64,000 bases of DNA from Pseudomonadota bacterium (GTDB lineage Bacteria > Myxococcota_A > UBA796 > SXON01), in the NCBI GenBank assembly GCA_005778355.1, contig SXON01000119.1:1-64000 (forward strand). The letters run 5' to 3'. Under the pieces are notes generated by a model that was not told where the DNA came from, did no database searches, and saw only the letters and a program-made list of their open reading frames with translations. Shown here piece by piece: positions 7,695 to 16,459 of the stretch (its first letter is position 1; each line of letters begins with the position of its first letter). The position numbers and the translations under genes are program-made.

Positions 7695-9122
7695 ATGCTC
7701 CTCCTCCTCCTCGCCTGCGACGGCGGCGACACCGGGACCGAACCCGACTACCTCGACACCGCCGACACCGGCGACACGGCCGACAGCGGCGACACCGGCG
7801 CGAGCGCGGGCGGCCCGCTCTCCGGGGCCGACCTCGTGATCAACGGCGAGGCCAGCTCCGCCACCGGCTTCGGTCTCGCCTTTGCACCCGGCGCCTCGGG
7901 CACCGACGAGGCCTGGGTGACCGCCTACTTCACCAGCCGCGCCTGTCGCTTCTCCGGGCAGACCGGCACCCTGTCGGTGCTCGACGCGCCCCTGTGTGTC
8001 ACCAACACCGGCAGCGGCGAGTACATGGGCGCCAGCATCGCGGTGAGCGGCCAGCAGGTGGCGCTCGGCGCGGTGGGCGGCCGCGAGGCGGGCGCCTACG
8101 CCGGGAAAGCCTACGTGTTCGACGTGACCGGCCAGAGCGGCGACGTGACCGCGAGCGAGGCCATCGCCGTGATCTACGCCGAGGTGGCTGGCGACTACCT
8201 CGGCAACGCCGCCGCCTACGTGGGCGACCCCGGCGGCGACGGCCACGACGACTTGCTCCTCGGCGCCCCCGCCAACGACGACTACGGCCCCGGCGCCGGC
8301 CGCGCGTACCTGTTTACCGGCGGCTTCGGCGCGGCGGAGCTGCGGGCGAATGATGCTGACACACGCTTCTACGGGCAGAGCAACGAGAGCGGGGTGCGTC
8401 ACGGGGCGCCGGAGGCGGGCGACGGCGTGGGCTCGGTGCTCAACAGCGCCGGCGATATCAATGGCGACGGACTGGGCGACCTCGTGCTCGGGGTCAACGG
8501 GGCCGACGAGGGCGGGGCCGACGCGGGCCTGGCGGCGGTGTTCTTCGGTCCCGCGCCCACCGGTGACGTGTCGATTCGCGACGCCGACCTGCTCTACGTG
8601 GGCGAGGCCGACGGCGAGTACGCGGGCGACTTTGCCGACGGCCTCGGCGACCTCGACGGCGACGGCTACGACGAGCTCCTCGTGTCGGGCGACATGGCGC
8701 TCGCCGGCAAGGCCTGGCTGTTCCACGGGCCGGGGACCAGCGGCGCGGTGAGCACCGCGACCACCATCCTCGCGGGGGAGAGCAACGACGACCAGTTCGG
8801 CGCCTCGCTCGCCGGCGCGGGCGACCACGACGGCGACGGCACGCCCGACGTGGTGGTGGGGGCCTACGGCTCCGACCGCAGCGGCCTCGACGCAGGGGTG
8901 GCCTACGTCTTTTACGCCCCGCTCGGCACCGGCACGGTGTCGTCCAGCAGCGCAACCGCCGTCTGGACCGGGCTGGTCGAGGGCGACGGCGCCGGGCGGG
9001 CGGTCGAGGGCGGCGGCGATTACGACGGCGACGGCCGGGCCGACCTGCTGGTGGGCGCCCCCTACGCCGACGTGGACGACCTCGCCTTCTCCGGCCAGGC
9101 TTTCCTGGTCCTCGGCCAGTAA
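7695..9122 (+). CDS. FG-GAP beta-propeller lipoprotein
   Basis: The 475-residue product begins MLLLLLACDGGDTG, a minimal lipoprotein signal, followed by a GDT-rich linker (DTADTGDTADSGDTG). The rest is an integrin-alpha-like beta-propeller. Calcium-binding FG-GAP loops recur, for example DINGDGLGDLVLG, DLDGDGYDELLV, DHDGDGTPDVVVG and DYDGDGRADLLVG, each followed by GxAxxF strands. Such proteins sit on the cell surface and bind proteins or polysaccharides, or only scaffold; no catalytic domain is seen. The 3' end overlaps the convergent gene on the minus strand by about 60 bases. Confidence 0.88.
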   Translation: MLLLLLACDGGDTGTEPDYLDTADTGDTADSGDTGASAGGPLSGADLVINGEASSATGFGLAFAPGASGTDEAWVTAYFTSRACRFSGQTGTLSVLDAPLCVTNTGSGEYMGASIAVSGQQVALGAVGGREAGAYAGKAYVFDVTGQSGDVTASEAIAVIYAEVAGDYLGNAAAYVGDPGGDGHDDLLLGAPANDDYGPGAGRAYLFTGGFGAAELRANDADTRFYGQSNESGVRHGAPEAGDGVGSVLNSAGDINGDGLGDLVLGVNGADEGGADAGLAAVFFGPAPTGDVSIRDADLLYVGEADGEYAGDFADGLGDLDGDGYDELLVSGDMALAGKAWLFHGPGTSGAVSTATTILAGESNDDQFGASLAGAGDHDGDGTPDVVVGAYGSDRSGLDAGVAYVFYAPLGTGTVSSSSATAVWTGLVEGDGAGRAVEGGGDYDGDGRADLLVGAPYADVDDLAFSGQAFLVLGQ

Positions 9123-10261
9123 GCAAGCACAAGCAAGAACGCGGCGCTGCCGTCCTCGCAGCCGCAGTCATCACTCGGCGGCTCGGCCGGCTGGCCGCTG
9201 TCGGCCTCGACGTCGCACTGCCCGCCACCGTAGGCGCCCGCGCTCACCCAGGCGTCGACGTAGGCATCGCAGGCGGCCTCGGCACACTCGGCGGGGAGCG
9301 CCTCCTCGATGCAGGATCGAGGCGTGAAGTTCTCAGCGTCCAGCGTGACCGCCACGTCGAACCCGTCGGCGAGGTGGTCGCCGCACGTGTAGGACGTGCC
9401 GCCGAGGTCGAGTCCGCAGCGTACAGCCGGGAAGTCGGTACTCCGCTCCTCGAAGCTCCGGCCGCCGTCTGTCGACTTCCAAGTCCTCGCACCGTAGTAA
9501 CTGCCGAGCAGCACCGTCTGTCCCTGGTCGCGCACCAGCACGCCGGGCGCGGCGTCGGTGTAGTAGCCCGTCTCGAAGGTGGCCTCGAAGCTCCGTCCAC
9601 CGTCGGTGCTGCGGAGGAAGGCGGGGATGGCGGCGTCGGTCCTCGGCTTGGTCCAGAGGTAGATGGTGTTGCCGCTCGCCCAGACCAGGCGCGGGTCGGT
9701 GTCGCCCAGCGGCCAACTGTAGCGAGTTTCCCAGTTGAGTCCATCCGTCGTGGCGTAGAGTTCGGCGGCGAGGCCCTCGGTGTGCACCAGGGTGACATAA
9801 AGCGTGTCACTATCGACGAACGCGGTCTTCGGGAAGTATCCCTGGCCGTAGAGCGGGGTCGCGACACAATCGAAGGCGTCACACGTGAATACCCCACCGA
9901 CACCGTCACCCACCCAGAGCGCAACCGCCTTGTCTTGCCAGCGCTCGGCGCGCAGCACGAAGCCACCGTCGAGCCCCGTGTAGGGGGTCGCGACGCAGTT
10001 CCCGTCGATCATCACCATGCCCTCGCGGGTGCCGAGGATCGCGGTGCCATCATCCCAGGCCTGGACATCGTACACGGCCTCGGTGCCGATGGCCTCCTCG
10101 CAGATCCACGACCACGACTCGCCGGCGTCGCCCGAGTGGAGCACCCCCCAGCCCTCGCTGAGCATCCACAGCTCAGACGGAGATTCCAATCGGCCTCGCA
10201 CCAGCGTGGCGCCGAACTCGCCCGAGTGGGCGAATGCAAGGGCCACCGCCCCTAGGAACAC
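9062..10261 (-). CDS. BNR/Asp-box beta-propeller surface protein with a MYXO-CTERM-like tail
   Basis: This is a secreted beta-propeller. The GTG at 10261 starts a short signal peptide (VFLGAVALAFAHS) and overlaps the end of the ketosynthase gene by 10 bases. Asp-box motifs recur: SGDAGESW, STDGGRSFEA and STDGGRSFEE, typical of sialidase- and sortilin-like propellers. No sialidase Arg triad can be assigned. Near the end comes DDCGCEDGSAAFLLVLA and basic residues, the layout of the MYXO-CTERM sorting tail (Cys, hydrophobic span, Arg). An extra 12 residues follow that tail and run antisense into the FG-GAP gene, which is unusual. Its place between ketosynthase genes may be incidental. Confidence 0.7.
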   Translation of the reverse strand: MFLGAVALAFAHSGEFGATLVRGRLESPSELWMLSEGWGVLHSGDAGESWSWICEEAIGTEAVYDVQAWDDGTAILGTREGMVMIDGNCVATPYTGLDGGFVLRAERWQDKAVALWVGDGVGGVFTCDAFDCVATPLYGQGYFPKTAFVDSDTLYVTLVHTEGLAAELYATTDGLNWETRYSWPLGDTDPRLVWASGNTIYLWTKPRTDAAIPAFLRSTDGGRSFEATFETGYYTDAAPGVLVRDQGQTVLLGSYYGARTWKSTDGGRSFEERSTDFPAVRCGLDLGGTSYTCGDHLADGFDVAVTLDAENFTPRSCIEEALPAECAEAACDAYVDAWVSAGAYGGGQCDVEADSGQPAEPPSDDCGCEDGSAAFLLVLAYWPRTRKAWPEKARSSTSA

Positions 10262-11400
10262 CCGAGCACCAGGGCACAGTTCTGGCCGCCGAAGCCGAAG
10301 CTGTTCGACACCAAGATCCGCGGCGCGTGGTCGAGGTCCTGGGCCAAGACTGGACAACGCAAGGCGGGGTCTACGGTCTCGAGCCCGACCGTGCCGAACG
10401 TCTTCCCCTCCCCCATCATCCGCACGCACCAGGCCAGCTCCACGGCGCCAGCGGCGGCGATGGTGTGGCCGAGCGCGCCCTTGAAGGAGGACACCGGCAC
10501 CTCGCCGAGCACCTCGTGGATCGCGAGCGACTCGGCGATGTCGCCCACCGGCGTGCCCGTTCCGTGCGCGTTGACATACTCCACGTCGGCGGCGGTGATC
10601 CCCGCGTCGCGCAGGGCCCGTCGCATCGCGAGCGCTGCGCCACGTCCCTCGGGGTGGGGCGCGGTGACGTTGTGCGCGTCGACCGAGGTCCCAGCGCCGA
10701 GCAGGCGTGCGAGGATCGGCGCCCGGCGAGCGCGGGCGTCGGCTTCGCGCTCGATTTGCACGATGGCGGCGCCCTCGCCAATGAGGAAGCCGTCGCGAGC
10801 GCGGTCGAAGGGCCGACCCCGCGTGGATGACAGCGCCCCCAGGACCACGAAGGACAGGTAGCCGATGGGGTGCAACATCGAATCGTGGCCACCAGCATAG
10901 GCCACGTCGACGTCGCCCCGCGCCACCGCGCGCGCGGCGGCGCCGATGGACTGCGCGGCGGCGGCGCAGGCCGAGAAGTTGGTCTCGGCACGGATCGCGC
11001 CCAGCCGGGCGGCGAGCACCCGGGTGACACGGTCGGGCTCGTGGCGTCGGGGCGCCGCGCGCGTGGGATCGAGATCGGCCGCGAGGGCAGCGCGATCGAA
11101 ACGACCGTCACGCAGGTAGGGGTAAAGGTCGATGGCCAGCTCGGCCGGCGTGAGCGAGGAGAGGCCGGTGCCGAGGAACAGTCCAACGCGCGCGCCCTCG
11201 GGTCGCGACAGCTGCGCGAGGGCCGCGCTAGCCAGGCTGCCCTTGCGGTCGTCGGGAAAGTCCGGGTCGTCCTCGATGCCCTGCACTCGCGCCACTGCCG
11301 GAACTCCGAGAACCAAGCCGTCGGCGTCGGGTTGGCCGTGGTACCGGTCAGGCCGCCCGGCAGAAACGACCGCGGTGGCTGTGATGGCGACGGGCGTCAC
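10252..11400 (-). CDS. Beta-ketoacyl-ACP synthase (active type)
   Basis: This is a condensing enzyme that extends an acyl chain with malonyl-ACP. All catalytic residues are visible: Cys145 in NFSACAAAAQ, His279 in NAHGTGTPVGD, Lys307 and His312 in SFKGALGHTIAAAG, with the C-terminal NSFGFGGQNCALVL glycine loop. The 382 residues are shorter than FabF (about 410) because the N-terminal half is compact. The start is GTG at 11400. It lies 3 bases downstream of a receptor kinase gene and is therefore probably cotranscribed with it. Together with the second ketosynthase, a dehydratase and the ACP it forms a partial type II fatty-acid-like set. The product is unknown. Confidence 0.9.
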   Translation of the reverse strand: MTPVAITATAVVSAGRPDRYHGQPDADGLVLGVPAVARVQGIEDDPDFPDDRKGSLASAALAQLSRPEGARVGLFLGTGLSSLTPAELAIDLYPYLRDGRFDRAALAADLDPTRAAPRRHEPDRVTRVLAARLGAIRAETNFSACAAAAQSIGAAARAVARGDVDVAYAGGHDSMLHPIGYLSFVVLGALSSTRGRPFDRARDGFLIGEGAAIVQIEREADARARRAPILARLLGAGTSVDAHNVTAPHPEGRGAALAMRRALRDAGITAADVEYVNAHGTGTPVGDIAESLAIHEVLGEVPVSSFKGALGHTIAAAGAVELAWCVRMMGEGKTFGTVGLETVDPALRCPVLAQDLDHAPRILVSNSFGFGGQNCALVLGCS

Positions 11401-11403
11401 GAC

Positions 11404-14097
11404 TCAGTGTACGCAGGCTTTCGCGTCGCCCGCGAAGCAGGTGTACGTGCCCGCCGAGGGCGACGCCACCTCCGCGATCACCCGGCTCCGGTCCTTCTTG
11501 ACCAGTTTCACGACACAGGGCCCCGACACGGGGCCAGCCACCACCACCGACCCCGCGCCGGTGGTGTCTTTCCCACCACAGGAAGCGGTGACCTTCAGCG
11601 TGTCGGCCGCGGCGGACACGAAGGTGACGTCGTCGGGACCTGCGGCGGGCGCGGGGGCCACCGCGGGTGCCGTGGCGGGCGCAGCGGCCGGGGCCGATGC
11701 CACCGGGGGGGCCGAGGGGGCCTCGCGGGCGGTGTACCAGGTGTACCCGAGGACCATCGCCGCGATCAGCAAGCCTCCGAGCACCCCGACGACGGCGGCG
11801 CCGCCCAGGATCAACATCATCGAGGAGCTCTTCGGGTCCTCGGGCGGCGGGTCCTCGGTCACGGATCGAGGCTCGGGGGGCCGTGCCGGGCGTGCAGGAG
11901 CGGCGTTGGCAGACGCGGGTACGGGTGCGGGTGCGGCCGGCCGGGGGCTGGAAGGGCGGGCCGACGCCGACTTCACCGGGGCCGGCTTCACTGCGGGGAC
12001 CGACGCCTTAGCGGCCGGGGCGGGCGCCGACGCGGCAGCCGGCTTCGCCGGGGCGGGCGCGGGCTCGAAGTCGGCGTCGGGAACCATGGTGGCCGACGAG
12101 GGCGGCATCGTGCCGACCGGGGCCATGGTTTCCACAGGCGGGGGCGCCGAGACGGGCAGCACCGTCGTGGGCGCGCCCTCCGGGTCGCCATCATCGAGCG
12201 GCACCATCGTCATGCTCGCGCTCGCCAGGCCGCTCGGCGGGGCCTCGGGAACGAAGGTGAACGCGGCCGGTGGTGGCGGGTCGACCGGTGGCGGCGCGGG
12301 CACCTCGGCCGAGGGCGATGCGTCGAGATCCAGCGCCTCGGCCGGCCCCACCGCCACCTCGGCCGAGATGGGATCGAGTCCCGAGTAGCCGCCCGGAGCC
12401 GAGATGATGGGAAGCGGCTCCGGCAAACTCGGCACCGCCGCCGCCTCGACGGGCGACGCTGCAGCGCCGCCCGGGACCGTCCGCTCCCGCGACGCCGACA
12501 CGGCGAGCGCGCGGGGCATGGGTGCCGAGATACCACCGGTTCCCGGCGGTGGCGCTAGGAAGGGCATCTCCTCGGAGGAGAGGTCGTCGACCGGGGGCGG
12601 CGCCGCGGCGATCATGGGCGAGATGCCCGGTGACTTGCCCCGGGTGCTCTCGGGCGAGGTGGAGGTGCGCACCGGGATCGGTTCCGCGACCGGGGCCTTG
12701 GCCACCACCGCGATGTTCGAAGGCAAGGCCCCGATTCGCGTCGGCTCGTCGTCGTAGCCGTCGACCAGCGCGGGGTCGAGCGCCTGGGCCGTCGCGAGAG
12801 ACGGGCCGAACGAGGGCGCCAGGACCGGCGGCGCCTCGGACACCGCCATCTCGGCCAGAGCCGCCTTCCGCAACGCATCCCAGCGGGCGTCGTCTCGGGG
12901 CACCTCGGCCACCATGCCCTCCGCTGGCGCGCTTCCGGTGGCGAGGGAGAGCGCCGGCGCCGAGCTCGACGCCGATGAACCGGAGGTCTGAAGGACGCTC
13001 GCGCCCGATGACGGGGCCGGCGGTGCGTCGCCACCGCCGACGGCCCCGCCCGAGCGGTCGACCATCTCGCCCGAGCCGAAGAGCGTGCTGTCTTCGGGCA
13101 GGACCTTCTCGGTGAGCGGATTCGGCTCCCGGGGAGCACGGGACTGCGCCGCGACGAGCGGCTTCACCACCTGCTCCGCGAACTCCGCGAGAGCGGGCCC
13201 GGGCATCTGGCGAGCGAGCTGGCGGGCGCGGAGCACCAACGATTCCGCCGAAGGCCTATTATCAGCGTTATAGGCACACATATCGCGAATGAACTTCGCG
13301 AGGTCGCCACTCTGGGGGTTCGGCAGGGGGCAACGTGCTGCCAGGTAGGACAGCCGGTCCTCCAGGAACGCGGCGTGCTTCTCGCCACGCCCCTTCGCCT
13401 TGCCCAGGCGCTCACCCGCGAGGAACTCGAACAGGGTGGCCCCGAGCGAGTACACGTCCGCTCGATCCGTTTCCGGCTCGAAGAAGAGCCGCTCTGGGGG
13501 CATGTACTCGACGGAACCGAAGTTCAATTCCTGGGTGTGGCTCTCGCGATTCTCAAATTCACCTCGAGCCACGCCGAAGTCGAGCACTTTGACGGTGCCG
13601 GACTCGTCGACCATGATGTTCGATGGTTTGATGTCGCGGTGAATGACCCGCAGCGGCTTCTCACCCTCGTAGGGCGGGCGGTTGTAGGCGGCATCGAGGG
13701 CGCTGGACACGAAGGACACGATCTCCAGCGCCGCGTAGGGCGGGATGCGATCGCCCCGGTCAGAGAGATCTTGCACGACCGACTTGAGGTCGACCGCCTC
13801 CAGGTACTCCATGATGACAGCGGCACGGCCGTCGATGCTGGTGAGGTCGATGACGTCGACGATGTTGCGATGACGCAGCCACCCGAGCAGTCGCGCCTCG
13901 TCGCGCATGCGCTGGGCGATCTCCTTGTTCTCCGACCAGCGACGATGAAGTAGCTTGATCGCCACCAGTCGCGAGAAACCGTCGGCGTGCATCACCTTGG
14001 CCAGGAAAACGCTTCCGAAGCCGCCCGAGGCGATCTCGCGGAGGAACTGGAATCGACGGGCGCTCTCGCGGCTGGCCATCGCCGCGGCGACTATCAC
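11404..14097 (-). CDS. Transmembrane Ser/Thr protein kinase
   Basis: This is a Hanks-type receptor kinase. The kinase domain covers about residues 15-290: glycine loop IASGGFGSV, Lys48 in VAIKLL, HRDIKPSN at 153-160, DFG at 173-175, and MPPE in the activation segment. A long Ala/Pro/Ser-rich linker follows (about 330-750). One membrane span (MMLILGGAAVVGVLGGLL, near 765-790) leads to a periplasmic tail of about 100 residues with three Cys (TASCGGKD, GPCVVKL, TCFAGDAKAC). The tail may be a small disulfide-bonded sensor domain. The ATG at 14079 is an alternative start and fits the family better. It sits between ketosynthase genes, so it may control their pathway. Confidence 0.92.
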   Translation of the reverse strand: MIVAAAMASRESARRFQFLREIASGGFGSVFLAKVMHADGFSRLVAIKLLHRRWSENKEIAQRMRDEARLLGWLRHRNIVDVIDLTSIDGRAAVIMEYLEAVDLKSVVQDLSDRGDRIPPYAALEIVSFVSSALDAAYNRPPYEGEKPLRVIHRDIKPSNIMVDESGTVKVLDFGVARGEFENRESHTQELNFGSVEYMPPERLFFEPETDRADVYSLGATLFEFLAGERLGKAKGRGEKHAAFLEDRLSYLAARCPLPNPQSGDLAKFIRDMCAYNADNRPSAESLVLRARQLARQMPGPALAEFAEQVVKPLVAAQSRAPREPNPLTEKVLPEDSTLFGSGEMVDRSGGAVGGGDAPPAPSSGASVLQTSGSSASSSAPALSLATGSAPAEGMVAEVPRDDARWDALRKAALAEMAVSEAPPVLAPSFGPSLATAQALDPALVDGYDDEPTRIGALPSNIAVVAKAPVAEPIPVRTSTSPESTRGKSPGISPMIAAAPPPVDDLSSEEMPFLAPPPGTGGISAPMPRALAVSASRERTVPGGAAASPVEAAAVPSLPEPLPIISAPGGYSGLDPISAEVAVGPAEALDLDASPSAEVPAPPPVDPPPPAAFTFVPEAPPSGLASASMTMVPLDDGDPEGAPTTVLPVSAPPPVETMAPVGTMPPSSATMVPDADFEPAPAPAKPAAASAPAPAAKASVPAVKPAPVKSASARPSSPRPAAPAPVPASANAAPARPARPPEPRSVTEDPPPEDPKSSSMMLILGGAAVVGVLGGLLIAAMVLGYTWYTAREAPSAPPVASAPAAAPATAPAVAPAPAAGPDDVTFVSAAADTLKVTASCGGKDTTGAGSVVVAGPVSGPCVVKLVKKDRSRVIAEVASPSAGTYTCFAGDAKACVH

Positions 14098-14107
14098 GGC
14101 TGGGCCA

Positions 14108-14755
14108 CTAGTCGCCCGGCAAGAGGCCCGTAAACGCAGTCACGGGGCCGAGGTCGCCGAGCCCAAGGGTGCGCGCGGCCGGCAGCTTCATCGGCGCCGC
14201 GAGGAGGGCAAAGACCGCGCCCTCGCCCGGAGGTCCGGACAGGCCCAGTCGCAGCCTGTCGCGCGCGCTCGCGAGGTCGACCGCCGAGTAGGCGGCGCCC
14301 ACCAGCACCGCATCGGCCCGCCCTTCGCGCAGCATGTTGCAGGCCTCCTCGAAGGCGTATCGCCCGGCCTCCTCACCCCCCGCAAAAACAGCGTTCTCCC
14401 CGCGAATACCGTGGGCGATGGCCACGTGGGCGAGCACCATGTTGGGGAGGGTGCGCAGGGGCAGGAGCGGCGGGTAAAGTGCCCGCCCCTCGCCGCCGAG
14501 GGCCTCGCGGTCGAGCTCACCGTCGCGACACATCGCCGAGAGCGAGGCCTCGGCGTCGCCCTCGTCGGGCGGCTCCCGACCCACGGCCACGACGATACCG
14601 AGCGACTCGGGGTCGCCCGAGAACGCCATCATGGCGAGGCCAGCGGCCGGCAACGCCAGCTGGGCCGCCCGCGGCAAGAGGCGGGCGTCTTTCTTGCGCT
14701 TCAGCCAGGGACCAAGGTCGGGCCCATCTACAGTCCCCGCCCATGTATCACTCAT
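14108..14755 (-). CDS. Short ketosynthase-like protein, second chain-length-factor-like paralogue
   Basis: The 215-residue product resembles the N-terminal half of a ketosynthase: LPRAAQLALPAAGLAM, GIVVAVGREPP, LPNMVLAHVAIAHGIRGEN, and AFEEACNMLREGRADAVLVGAAYS. By spacing, the active-site Cys position is Glu or Gly (FAGGEE), and the His-containing C-terminal half is missing. It is similar in size and plan to the protein encoded at 4707-5450. It sits just downstream of a full ketosynthase, the usual place for a chain-length factor. The ATG at 14755 was chosen because upstream codons overlap the ketosynthase gene in another frame. Confidence 0.6.
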   Translation of the reverse strand: MSDTWAGTVDGPDLGPWLKRKKDARLLPRAAQLALPAAGLAMMAFSGDPESLGIVVAVGREPPDEGDAEASLSAMCRDGELDREALGGEGRALYPPLLPLRTLPNMVLAHVAIAHGIRGENAVFAGGEEAGRYAFEEACNMLREGRADAVLVGAAYSAVDLASARDRLRLGLSGPPGEGAVFALLAAPMKLPAARTLGLGDLGPVTAFTGLLPGD

Positions 14756-14770
14756 GTATCGCAGTGTATC
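14744..14770. repeat. Three TGTATC direct repeats at helical spacing
   Basis: TGTATC occurs at 14744, 14755 and 14765, so the copies are 11 and 10 bases apart and lie on one face of the helix. They span the start codon and leader of the short ketosynthase-like gene. A related pair (GATACA, three bases, GATACA) lies inside the glycosyltransferase coding region near 19327. This could be a regulator site. It could also be chance in the second case, where it codes for residues CIACIN. Confidence 0.35.
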
Positions 14771-14817
14771 ACTGTGCCGAAGTGCACTCGGAAGCACGTG
14801 TCCGAGCGAGAGGAGCA

Positions 14818-15984
14818 CTAGGCCTTTCCGAAGACGAGTGACCCATTGCTGCCCCCGAAACCGAAGGCGTTGGTCAGCGCATGTCTCAGTGATACATGTG
14901 TCGCGACACGAACTAAATTGACATCGCAGGCCGGGTCGGGATCGTCCAGGTTCCTCGAGCCGGGCATCACCCCATCGCGCAGCGCCAGCACGCACAGGAT
15001 CGCCTCCACCGCCCCACAGGCGGCCACGAGGTGCCCCATCATCCCCTTGGTGCTCGACACGGGCACGTTGCCCAGCACACGGCGGATGGCCGTCGACTCC
15101 GACGCGTCGTTTTGCTGGGTGGACGTGCCGTGCGCGTTGACGTAGCCGATGTCCTCGGCCCGGAGTCCCGCGTCGGCCAGCGCCATGGCCATCGCGTCGG
15201 CCGCGCCCCGGCCATCCGGTGGGCTGTCGGTGATCCGCCAGGCATTGCAGGAACAACCCCAGCCCTCGGCCACGGCGAGCACGGGGGCGCCGCGCCGCGA
15301 GGCCGTGCTCTCACGCTCGAGCACGAGGAAGCCCGCGCCCTCGCCGAGCACGAACCCGTCGCGATGCCGGTCGAAGGGCCGCGAGGCTCGCTCCGGCGCG
15401 TCGTTTCGGGTGGACAGGGCACCGAGCTTGGCGAAACCGACCACCATGAGGGGGTCGGAGAGGGCATCGACGCCGCCGCAGACCATCGCGTCGGCCTCGC
15501 CTCGCCGAATGCGCAGCATCGCCTCGCCGATCGCCTGTGACGACGAGGTGCAGGCGGTCGAGACGGTGCTTCGCGGTCCCCGGGCGCCCGTGCGTGCCTC
15601 GGCCTGACGGGTGGGCGCATCGGGTGCGAGTGCGAGGATCTCTGCCTCGGAAGGAGGGTCTTTACGCCATAGCCAGTCCCAGGGTGGGCGGCAGGCCTCG
15701 CTGCCCAGGCAGGTGCCCAGGCGGGTGGGCTCGTAGGCGCCGTCGAGCTGGGACTGGGCGAGCGCCTCCTCGAGCGCCAGCTCAACCAGCCGGGCCTTGA
15801 GCTCGGGGCCATCACCGCCGACGGGCGCCTCGGCGGCGAAACGTACCGGAAAACCTGACGGGTCGAACCGACGGATGGGGCCGATGCCGTTTCGCGCCTC
15901 GAGTACGCCCGCCCAGGAGCGCGTGGTGTCCACACCGAGAGGCGTCACCATGCCGATACCGGTGACGACGATTCGCTCAGTCAC
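14818..15984 (-). CDS. Beta-ketoacyl-ACP synthase II (FabF-type)
   Basis: This is a full-length ketosynthase (388 residues). It begins VTERIVVTGIGMVTPLG from the GTG at 15984, which overlaps the dehydratase stop by 8 bases. The catalytic Cys145 is in TVSTACTSSSQ, with His285 in NAHGTSTQ, Lys313 and His318 in STKGMMGHLVAACG, and the FGFGGSNGSLVF glycine loop at the end. The tight overlap with the FabZ-like gene shows they are cotranslated. In a normal genome fabF sits with acpP and fabG. Here the ACP is 10 kb away and no ketoreductase is seen, so this is likely a specialised copy that borrows FabG from primary metabolism. Confidence 0.92.
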   Translation of the reverse strand: MTERIVVTGIGMVTPLGVDTTRSWAGVLEARNGIGPIRRFDPSGFPVRFAAEAPVGGDGPELKARLVELALEEALAQSQLDGAYEPTRLGTCLGSEACRPPWDWLWRKDPPSEAEILALAPDAPTRQAEARTGARGPRSTVSTACTSSSQAIGEAMLRIRRGEADAMVCGGVDALSDPLMVVGFAKLGALSTRNDAPERASRPFDRHRDGFVLGEGAGFLVLERESTASRRGAPVLAVAEGWGCSCNAWRITDSPPDGRGAADAMAMALADAGLRAEDIGYVNAHGTSTQQNDASESTAIRRVLGNVPVSSTKGMMGHLVAACGAVEAILCVLALRDGVMPGSRNLDDPDPACDVNLVRVATHVSLRHALTNAFGFGGSNGSLVFGKA

Positions 15985-16459
15985 CTGGGTATCCCGCCCA
16001 CAGCCGCCGCAGCTCGGCGCGCTCGAGGCGCTCCAGGGTGTCGGCCTCGTCGGTCGAGGCGAGCGGCACGGCGTTGAACACGAAGGTCTGCTCGGCCTGG
16101 GCCACCCGGCGGCCGCCGACCCACGCGCAGACATCGACGATAGCGCTCTCGTCGCGGAGCGCCACCAGGCGTGCCTCGAGTCGCACTTCCTCGCCGGGCC
16201 TGACGAACTTGCGAAACTTCACCCCCTGCATCATCGAGAGGATGGGGAAGGGCCAGTCGCCGCGGTTGAGACGCACCGAGTAGCCGATGAGCTTGCCCGC
16301 GAGCTGGGCCATCGCCTCCTGCAATAAAACGCCAGGAACCACCGGAAAACCCGGGAAGTGGTCGATGAAGAACTCGGCGTCCGGGGAGAAAGAAACCCGG
16401 CCCGCCGCGAAGCGATCGCGATCGAGTTCGTCGATGGCATCCACGAGGCGCCAGCGCAT
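15977..16459 (-). CDS. 3-hydroxyacyl-ACP dehydratase, FabZ-like hotdog enzyme
   Basis: This enzyme dehydrates 3-hydroxyacyl-ACP to trans-2-enoyl-ACP. The 160-residue product from the ATG at 16459 has the hotdog signature FFIDHFPGFPVVPGVLLQEAMAQLAG, with catalytic His34 and Glu48. The later MMQGVKFRKFVRPGEEVRLEA is also typical of FabZ. A longer frame to 16573 exists but would overlap the divergent gene, whose start is at 16508, so the shorter start is preferred. It is the first gene of the unit dehydratase - ketosynthase - ketosynthase-like - kinase - ketosynthase, with overlaps or short gaps throughout. Confidence 0.88.
   Translation of the reverse strand: MRWRLVDAIDELDRDRFAAGRVSFSPDAEFFIDHFPGFPVVPGVLLQEAMAQLAGKLIGYSVRLNRGDWPFPILSMMQGVKFRKFVRPGEEVRLEARLVALRDESAIVDVCAWVGGRRVAQAEQTFVFNAVPLASTDEADTLERLERAELRRLWAGYPGD

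Noticed and set aside
16322-16337. Sigma-54-like TGGCGTTTTATTGC on the minus strand
   Set aside because: The GG-GC spacing is 9 instead of 10 and it lies in the dehydratase coding sequence.
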